A DNA stretch of 11,165 nt from Bacteroidota bacterium. Lineage in GTDB: Bacteria > Bacteroidota > Bacteroidia > Bacteroidales > JADFUO01. The notes under the pieces were generated by a model. It made no database searches. It saw only the letters and a program-made list of their open reading frames with translations, and was not told the origin of the DNA. Below, piece by piece: positions 1 through 5,156 of the stretch; position 1 is the stretch's first letter, and the number at the start of each line of letters is the position of its first letter. The stretch lies in the NCBI GenBank assembly GCA_030614305.1, contig JAUWKH010000026.1, positions 1-11,165 on the forward strand, written 5' to 3'. A program made the translations under genes and the position numbers.

Positions 1-202
1 CAAGGGAACAGTAGTTCACTGGGTAAATGGCGAAAATGTGCTGGAATATCACCTTTGGACACAGGACTGGAATGACATGGTCGCAAAAAGCAAATTCAAA
101 GACTATGAAGATTTCGTAAATACAGCCAAAGAAGGCTATATCGGACTGCAGGACCATGGGGATGATGTTTGGTTTAGAAATATTAAAATCAGGGAATTGT
201 AA
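1..202 (+). CDS. DUF1080 (3-keto-disaccharide hydrolase / LamG-like) protein, C-terminal end only
   Basis: The reading frame starting at base 2 stays open from the window edge to a TAA at 200-202, giving about 66 residues of a C-terminus. It contains GTVVHWVNGENVLEY near the edge, then the run AKSKFKDY, and ends with GYIGLQDHGDDVWFRNIKIREL (quoted here in family terms: G-IGLQDHGD-VWFRNI-I). That ending is the hallmark of DUF1080 domains, which have a concanavalin/LamG-like beta-sandwich fold and act in the periplasm or outside the cell on glycans; some members hydrolyse 3-keto-glucosides. The 5' part, including any signal peptide, lies outside the window, so the exact substrate cannot be judged. 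GC is about 42%, somewhat higher than the genes downstream. It runs toward the toxin remnant, ending 31 bases before it. Family assignment is confident; enzyme activity is inferred from the family. Confidence 0.85.
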   Translation, partial: KGTVVHWVNGENVLEYHLWTQDWNDMVAKSKFKDYEDFVNTAKEGYIGLQDHGDDVWFRNIKIREL

Positions 203-233
203 ACTTATGCGGAAGGAAATTGCAGAATATAAT

Positions 234-320
234 TTACTTAACTTTCAAAAAAACAACACCATTATATCTTCGTAAAAGCTGACATTGATTTTCAATTACG
301 TTTTCATCTAAAATGTTCAT
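234..320 (-). pseudogene. Truncated DUF5615 PIN-like toxin (remnant)
   Basis: This minus-strand frame starts with an ATG that overlaps the TGA of the DUF433 gene (ATGA), the usual coupling of antitoxin and toxin. Its 28 residues begin MNILDENVIENQCQLLRR, which matches the start of DUF5615 Mut7-C/PIN-like proteins (MxILDENIxxxQRQLL type), including the acidic DEN near the N-terminus. Full-length relatives have roughly 100-120 residues; this one stops at TAA (234-236) after the tail YNGVVFLKVK. No recognisable continuation is visible in the remaining 31 bases before the DUF1080 stop, in any frame. The hydrophobic tail could be a distal beta strand joined by an internal deletion, which is inference. 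The product would lack most of the PIN-like core and should be inactive. Confidence 0.68.
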
Positions 321-571
321 ACAACTGATAACTCCAATGTATAATCGTCAACATGTTCAAGAAATGCCTGCCTTGACAAACTAATTGCTTCAGCTATTGC
401 TTCTTTGCAAATACTTCCATGCCATTCTTCAATAATCGTTTCCCAATCTAATCCATCTGCGACTTGTTCTAAAACATCTGCCACCATTACACGTGTACCA
501 TGAAATGTTGGTTTGCCATGACAAATCTCAAGATCAGAAACGATGTATCTACCGTATAGTTTCTTCTTCAT
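317..571 (-). CDS. DUF433 family antitoxin-like protein
   Basis: The 84-residue product shows the DUF433 pattern: YIVSDLEICHGKP (residues 9-21), the GTR motif at 25-27, VADVLEQVADGLDWETIIEEW (a helix pair in the position of the family's V-x-L-aaG-s-eeil-e stretch), then an alanine-rich helix IAEAISLSRQ. DUF433 proteins are small winged/HTH-like proteins commonly encoded directly upstream of DUF5615 PIN-like proteins and taken to be the antitoxin and DNA-binding partner. Here the gene overlaps the start of such a partner by four bases, but the partner is cut short, so this is probably a surviving antitoxin without its toxin. The start is supported by a clear Shine-Dalgarno eight bases upstream. 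Function is inferred from family and context. Confidence 0.85.
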   Translation of the reverse strand: MKKKLYGRYIVSDLEICHGKPTFHGTRVMVADVLEQVADGLDWETIIEEWHGSICKEAIAEAISLSRQAFLEHVDDYTLELSVV

Positions 572-578
572 GCTTATT

Positions 579-586
579 CCCCTTTT
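579..586 (-). promoter_or_regulatory. Shine-Dalgarno of the DUF433 gene
   Basis: On the minus strand AAAAGGGG lies about 8 bases before the ATG at 571. It is the clearest ribosome-binding site in the window; the other genes have AT-rich leaders with no such motif, as is common in Bacteroidota. It fixes the DUF433 start. Confidence 0.6.
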
Positions 587-661
587 AGTTTTGATGATGT
601 ATTAAATATTTTTTAATTAAGTGTTTCGTTCTCAATTTCAGCATAACATATTATTAAACAG

Positions 662-693
662 CAAATATCCGAATAATATACACTATATGCAAT
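662..693 (-). promoter_or_regulatory. Candidate promoter of the DUF433 cassette
   Basis: Read on the minus strand, ATTG is followed after 20 bases by GATATTTG, against the Bacteroidetes consensus TTTG-N19/20-TAnnTTTG (one mismatch in each box). Transcription would start near 655, leaving a leader of about 85 bases before the DUF433 ATG. The spacer and -33 box lie inside the first copy of the duplicated element at 667-734, which would suit an operator. AT-rich DNA gives chance matches, so this is tentative. Confidence 0.35.
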
Positions 694-734
694 AAAAATT
701 GTAATCCGGATAATATATTTATTTGTAATAAAAA
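667..734. repeat. Imperfect direct repeat, two copies, period 37 bp
   Basis: Copy 1 (667-698) and copy 2 (704-734) share a core ATCCGRATAATATA (13 of 14 bases identical) followed, after 6-7 unmatched bases, by TGYAATAAAAA (10 of 11). Copy 2 contains the palindrome ATCCGGAT (704-711). The element lies in the 225-base gap between the metallo-hydrolase and the DUF433 gene, 96-163 bases upstream of the DUF433 start. Position and duplication suggest a regulatory site; nothing else coding is seen in this gap. Confidence 0.6.
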
Positions 735-796
735 ACAAAAATCATTGAAACATTTTACGAAAATTGCGAAACATCATAGAATTTGAAACAATCTCA

Positions 797-1438
797 TTAC
801 ATCGTCAAATACGGATTATTCACCTTTTCAAACCCTATGCTCGTCTCCGGTCCGTGTCCAGGATAGACAGTAAAATCATCGGGTAATGTAAAAAGCTTTT
901 CCCTGATGCTTTTTATCAAAAGGTCATAATCGCCTGTTGGAAGGTCGGTTCGCCCAATGCTTTGGTTAAATAATACATCGCCGACAATCACAAACTTTTG
1001 TTTACGGTTTAAAAAACAAACACTGCCATCCGCATGTCCGGGTGTATATAAAACTTCAAGTTCTGAATTTCCAAACTTAATTTTGTCACCGTCTTTTAAA
1101 AAATTGCCCGGTTCTGTAAGTGGTTCTAAATCAAAACCAAAAGCTACCCCATGATTCTTTACACCCTTATGAAATGGCAGTCCATCACTGTGTATTTCAA
1201 GTCCTAAATTATATTTACCTGCTACAAAATTATTACCCAAAATATGATCTATATGACAGTGGGTATAAAGTAATCTTACGGGTTTTAAACCTTCTCTTGC
1301 AATATATTCAACTAATTCTTCTTTTTCAAAATCCTCATAGCATGCAGCGTCAATAATTACACACTCTTTTGTTTCATCAAATAAAACATAAGTATTAACC
1401 TGAAAGGAATTGAAAACAAATTTTTTTATTGTAATCAT
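797..1438 (-). CDS. MBL-fold metallo-hydrolase, glyoxalase II-like (YcbL type)
   Basis: The 213-residue protein is a single-domain metallo-beta-lactamase hydrolase. The metal-binding motif HxHxDH is at residues 60-65 (HCHIDH); further ligands fit H135 (TPGHADGS), D154 (VGDVLF) and H195 (YPGHGPETS), and the SIGRTDLPTGD stretch at 160-170 is typical of YcbL-like type II glyoxalase relatives. Such enzymes bind two metals and hydrolyse thioesters such as S-lactoylglutathione. It lacks the C-terminal helical domain of classical glyoxalase II, and many Bacteroidota lack glutathione, so the true thiol substrate is open. It has no signal peptide and should be cytoplasmic. The ATG at 1436-1438 gives a full-length domain; there is no Shine-Dalgarno but a good promoter lies at 1501-1531. 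All expected ligands are present. It points away from the large outer-membrane gene, with 183 bases between them. Confidence 0.9.
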   Translation of the reverse strand: MITIKKFVFNSFQVNTYVLFDETKECVIIDAACYEDFEKEELVEYIAREGLKPVRLLYTHCHIDHILGNNFVAGKYNLGLEIHSDGLPFHKGVKNHGVAFGFDLEPLTEPGNFLKDGDKIKFGNSELEVLYTPGHADGSVCFLNRKQKFVIVGDVLFNQSIGRTDLPTGDYDLLIKSIREKLFTLPDDFTVYPGHGPETSIGFEKVNNPYLTM

Positions 1439-1500
1439 AAATCATTAACATTAAAAATAATCACTTTAAATTTATATCTGATAAAATATTATAAAGTTTG

Positions 1501-1531
1501 CAAAGTTATAAATTTAATGTTTCAGAACAAT
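1501..1531 (-). promoter_or_regulatory. Bacteroidetes-type promoter of the metallo-hydrolase
   Basis: On the minus strand, ATTG (1528-1531) is followed by exactly 19 bases and TAACTTTG (1501-1508). The -7 box matches TAnnTTTG perfectly and the -33 box differs from TTTG by one base. Transcription would start near 1494, giving a leader of about 55 bases. No equally good match was found for the opposite gene at 1622; TAATTTAG at 1562-1569 on the + strand is a weaker -7 candidate with no good -33 box. Confidence 0.6.
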
Positions 1532-1621
1532 TTTAGTGTTCCTGCATTAAAAAAATAATCTTAATTTAGCACCTTTTATCTTCGGTATGAATAATAAAGA
1601 TTAATTTTTTACTTTTAGCTA

Positions 1622-4600
1622 ATGAGCAGATTGACAAAACAAAAATTATTTCTTTTCTTGTTAATACATATTTTTGTATTGTTAATTATAATATTTCCTG
1701 CTAAAACATATTCTCAATTTTATAATGGCTCACAATTAAGTTTTGGACAAAACAGGGTTCAATACAGCAATTTTTTCTGGACATTTTATATGTTTGATGA
1801 TTTTGACACTTATTTTTACCGTAACGGGAAAGAACTTGCCATTTTTACATCCAAATACGCACAGTCGTATATTCCTGAATTTGAACAAAAGCTCGAATCC
1901 AATCTTGAAGATAAAATTCAGTTTATCATATATAATAATTTATCCGATTTAAAGCAAAGCAATATTGGGTTAATCAGCGATGAACAATATAATACAGGGG
2001 GCATCACACATATTATCGGCAATAAAGTTTTTATATATTTTGATGGTGATCATTCGAATTTTGAAAAACAAATCAGGGCTGGAATAGCTCATGCTCTGAT
2101 TAACCAGATGATGTATGGCGGAACTATAGGTTCGCAAATAAAAAATACCACATTATTCGTTTTACCCGATTGGTACCTTAATGGTTTAATTTCTTTTTTT
2201 TCTGAAGAATGGAATACTGATATTGATAATCGTGTTAAAGATGGTGTACTTTCGGGTGACTATAAAAAATTCAATCATCTTACAGGAACGAATGCCATTG
2301 ATGCAGGTCATTCTCTATGGAAATATATTTCGGATAAATACGGAAAATCATCTGTGCCGGATATCATCCACATGACAAATATCAGTAATAGCATTGAAAA
2401 TGGTTTTTTGTATGTTATCGGTGTATCTTTTAAAAATTTAATTACCGAATGGCTGACTTATTACCGCGAAGTATATAGTTCATCCAGCAACAGATATCTT
2501 CCTGAGAATCCCCTTTTAAAGAAAAGCAAAGAAAATACAATTTATAGTCAGTTAAAAACCAGTCCTGATGGGAAATATGCAACTTACACTACTAATCAAT
2601 TGGGACAATATAAAATTTGGATATACAACTTTGAAACTCAAAAATCAAAACGTATTTATAAATCAGGATTTAAATTAGATGAAAAAACCGATTATTCATA
2701 TCCTATGCTTGCCTGGCATCCTACGGGACAGTTATTAGCTTTTATTGTTGAAAGAAAGGGACACATATTTCTGTATTTCTATACTCTGGAAAACCGTAAA
2801 CTTGATAAACGGGTTTTGATAAATTTTGAAAAAATAATTGATTTTTCTTATTCAAACAATGGAAAATATTTTGTGCTGTCAGCAGTTCAAAAAGGTCAGT
2901 CGGATATTTATGTTTTTAATATTGCCGCAGGATCGCATGAGCAAATAACCAATGATATTTATGATGACCTTCAACCGCGTTTTATAAATAATTCAAAAAA
3001 AATAATATTTAGCTCAAACAGGATAAACGATACAATAAGGTTTGAAAAAAATAATATTCCTATTAATCTACCAAAAAACAATGATCTTTTCCTTTATGAT
3101 TATGCTAAACGAAACAATGTTTTACGACGAATCACAAATACTCCGCTTGCCAATGAAATACAAGCTATGGAGTATCAGGAAAATTACATCAGTTATCTCA
3201 GTGACGAAAATGGAATTTATAATCAGTATATTGCCCGGTTCGACAGCACAATCAGTTTTGTTGACACAACCGTTCATTACAGGTATTTCACTCAATCGTT
3301 TCCTGTTACTAATTATTCGCGAAACATTATTGAACAAAATATAAATCCTAAGGTAAAAAAATATTCGCAAATAATTTATTCTGATGAAGTTTATAAATTA
3401 TATGTTAAAGATTTACTTTTAGCCAAACATCTGCAAGCTACTGAATTGCAAAACACTGCATACATGAACCAAATGGTTCAAACCTATAAAAAAGAAATTA
3501 AAAAAATCAAAGAACAAGTATCAGAACCTGAAAAACAAAAAAGAAAACGCCGCAAAAGATTTTCAACCGTTCATGAAGATGAAACTGAAAAAACCAAAAA
3601 AAATAATATTAACATTAATAATTACGAATTTGAAAAACAATCATTTTTTAAGATTGAAGGAAAAGAAATCTTAAAAACCAGCGATACAAATTATATTTTT
3701 GATGATGAAACTTATGAAAAATTCATTATTCCGAAAAGACGTAATTACAATGTTGAATATTCAATTAATGAACTTGTAACACAAATTGATTTTACATTTT
3801 TAAATACAACATATCAGGCATTTACAGGAGGTGTTTACCCCATATATTTAAATCCCGGACTTAATGCACTTTTTAAGATAGGCATTACAGATTTAATGGA
3901 AGATTACAGAATTACCGGGGGCGTAAGATTAAATATAAACTTTATTAATAATGAATACCTCTTAAGTTACAGCAATCTAAAAAAGCGACTTGATAAAGAG
4001 ATTATTTTTCATCGCAGAACAGAAGAATATGTCGGATATTATTCAATAGTCAGGATACATTCGCACGAAATTTATTATATTCTAAAATGGCCGTTTAATC
4101 AGGCAATGTGTATTAAAGGTACAGCTTCTTTCAGAAATGACCTGTCAGTTTATCTTTCAACCGACCAGTATAATCTGAAAGTACCTAATGAAAGTAAAAA
4201 TTGGGTAGGACTTAAAGGAGAATTTATTTATGATGACACCCGAAAATTCGGATTAAATCTTTATTATGGTACTCGTTACAAAATTTTCGGTGAATACTTC
4301 CAATTATTAAATGAAAAATCAAGCAATCTAATAGTTTTGGGTTTGGATTTCAGGCATTACCAAAAAATTCACCGTACTTTTATTTGGGCAAACCGTTTTG
4401 CAGCAAGTACTTCCTTTGGGAAAAACAAGTTGATATATTACATGGGTGGAGTTGATAACTGGCTTTTCCCGAAATTTGATCAACGGACACCAATAGATTT
4501 CTCACAGAATTATGCATATCAAACCCTTGCAACCAATATGAGGGGCTTTAATCAAAACATCCGTAATGGCAACAATTTTATTGTGATCAACAGCGAACTC

Positions 4601-4930
4601 CGATTTCCTGTTTTCAGATATTTCTTTAACCGTCCTATCAAATCCGATTTCCTGAATAATTTCCAGATAGTTGGATTCGGTGATATCGGAACTGCCTGGA
4701 CAGGTCTTAACCCATATTCAAGTGAAAATTCTTTATATACAAGAATAATACAGAACGGACCATTAAAAATTACTGTTGAACTTCAAAAAGACCCGATTGT
4801 CGGCGGGTTCGGCTTTGGTATAAGAAGCAGGCTGCTTGGATATTTTATTAGAGCCGATTGGGCATGGGGTGTTGAAGATGGAATTATTAAACCTTCGATT
4901 TTTTATCTCTCATTAAGTCTTGATTTTTAA
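1622..4930 (+). CDS. Outer-membrane fusion: degenerate peptidase-MA-like domain, PD40/TolB-like propeller, Omp85-type barrel
   Basis: 1102 residues. Residues 1-31 form a Sec signal peptide (basic start, long hydrophobic core, likely cut in TYS-Q). Residues ~45-285 resemble peptidase MA/gluzincin domains: the helix IRAGIAHALINQMM (151-164) sits where HExxH belongs, and LPDWYLNGLISFF (181-193) where P-W-x-x-EG belongs, but the zinc and catalytic residues are replaced (HALIN; NG). Residues ~300-560 carry PD40-type propeller blades: SPDGKYATYT at 314, WHPTGQLLAF at 365, SNNGKYFVLS at 411, INNSKKIIFSSNR at 455. A charged linker (about 600-670, with KRKRRKRF) leads to a beta-barrel from ~710 to the end. 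The barrel has MRGF at 973-976 (the Omp85 RGF/Y loop motif), then NSELRFPVF, GFGDIGTAW, and a terminal strand ending in Phe. It is probably an outer-membrane protein with a periplasmic scaffold; partner unknown. It has no Shine-Dalgarno. Domain calls are by motif only. Confidence 0.8.
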   Translation: MSRLTKQKLFLFLLIHIFVLLIIIFPAKTYSQFYNGSQLSFGQNRVQYSNFFWTFYMFDDFDTYFYRNGKELAIFTSKYAQSYIPEFEQKLESNLEDKIQFIIYNNLSDLKQSNIGLISDEQYNTGGITHIIGNKVFIYFDGDHSNFEKQIRAGIAHALINQMMYGGTIGSQIKNTTLFVLPDWYLNGLISFFSEEWNTDIDNRVKDGVLSGDYKKFNHLTGTNAIDAGHSLWKYISDKYGKSSVPDIIHMTNISNSIENGFLYVIGVSFKNLITEWLTYYREVYSSSSNRYLPENPLLKKSKENTIYSQLKTSPDGKYATYTTNQLGQYKIWIYNFETQKSKRIYKSGFKLDEKTDYSYPMLAWHPTGQLLAFIVERKGHIFLYFYTLENRKLDKRVLINFEKIIDFSYSNNGKYFVLSAVQKGQSDIYVFNIAAGSHEQITNDIYDDLQPRFINNSKKIIFSSNRINDTIRFEKNNIPINLPKNNDLFLYDYAKRNNVLRRITNTPLANEIQAMEYQENYISYLSDENGIYNQYIARFDSTISFVDTTVHYRYFTQSFPVTNYSRNIIEQNINPKVKKYSQIIYSDEVYKLYVKDLLLAKHLQATELQNTAYMNQMVQTYKKEIKKIKEQVSEPEKQKRKRRKRFSTVHEDETEKTKKNNININNYEFEKQSFFKIEGKEILKTSDTNYIFDDETYEKFIIPKRRNYNVEYSINELVTQIDFTFLNTTYQAFTGGVYPIYLNPGLNALFKIGITDLMEDYRITGGVRLNINFINNEYLLSYSNLKKRLDKEIIFHRRTEEYVGYYSIVRIHSHEIYYILKWPFNQAMCIKGTASFRNDLSVYLSTDQYNLKVPNESKNWVGLKGEFIYDDTRKFGLNLYYGTRYKIFGEYFQLLNEKSSNLIVLGLDFRHYQKIHRTFIWANRFAASTSFGKNKLIYYMGGVDNWLFPKFDQRTPIDFSQNYAYQTLATNMRGFNQNIRNGNNFIVINSELRFPVFRYFFNRPIKSDFLNNFQIVGFGDIGTAWTGLNPYSSENSLYTRIIQNGPLKITVELQKDPIVGGFGFGIRSRLLGYFIRADWAWGVEDGIIKPSIFYLSLSLDF

Positions 4931-4955
4931 TTTTATTTATTTAAAAAATTAAATC

Positions 4956-4982
4956 AACATTTTTTTATGTTTTAGTTTTTTT
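4956..4982 (+). terminator. Weak hairpin and T-run after the Omp85 fusion gene
   Basis: AACAT and ATGTT can pair around a TTTTTT loop, followed by a run of seven T at 4976-4982. The stem is only five AT-rich pairs, so it is a marginal terminator, but it is the only candidate in the 226 bases between this gene and nrdJ. Confidence 0.25.
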
Positions 4983-5017
4983 AAATTCAGCATTTTATAT
5001 TTTATTAACTATTAATT

Positions 5018-5049
5018 GTTGATAAATTTTTTCACAAAAACTATTTTTG
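5018..5049 (+). promoter_or_regulatory. nrdJ: Bacteroidetes-type promoter of nrdJ
   Basis: GTTG (5018-5021) is followed by 20 bases and TATTTTTG (5042-5049), a perfect TAnnTTTG -7 box with a good TTG -33 core. Transcription would begin near 5055, leaving a leader of about 100 bases. That leader shows no obvious cobalamin-riboswitch elements and no good NrdR box, so control of this B12-dependent enzyme is not explained by the visible sequence. Confidence 0.55.
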
Positions 5050-5156
5050 TATTGTATATTGCATACCGAAAATTTTTACTTCCATTGTTTCGTATCTAAC
5101 TGTAAAACAATATTTTAAGAATAATTAATTGATAATTTAAAGTTTATTAAAACAGC

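Noticed and set aside
678..693. NrdR-box-like ACACTATATG
   Set aside because: Only half of the NrdR palindrome is present, and it lies upstream of the DUF433 cassette, not of nrdJ.
957..1356. Two + strand frames opposite the metallo-hydrolase
   Set aside because: They lie antisense to a gene with all its metal ligands, and show no motif or start signal.
1439..1621. Strong promoter for the gene at 1622
   Set aside because: TAATTTAG at 1562-1569 resembles a -7 box, but the -33 position reads TTCC or GTTC, so it was not listed as a feature.
3042..3370. Overlapping open frames on both strands within the Omp85 fusion gene
   Set aside because: Low-complexity products with no motif, embedded in a clear gene; shadows of its AT-rich codons.
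5050..5156. Cobalamin riboswitch before the B12-dependent nrdJ
   Set aside because: The leader is only about 100 AT-rich bases and lacks a B12 box or the needed GC-rich stems.
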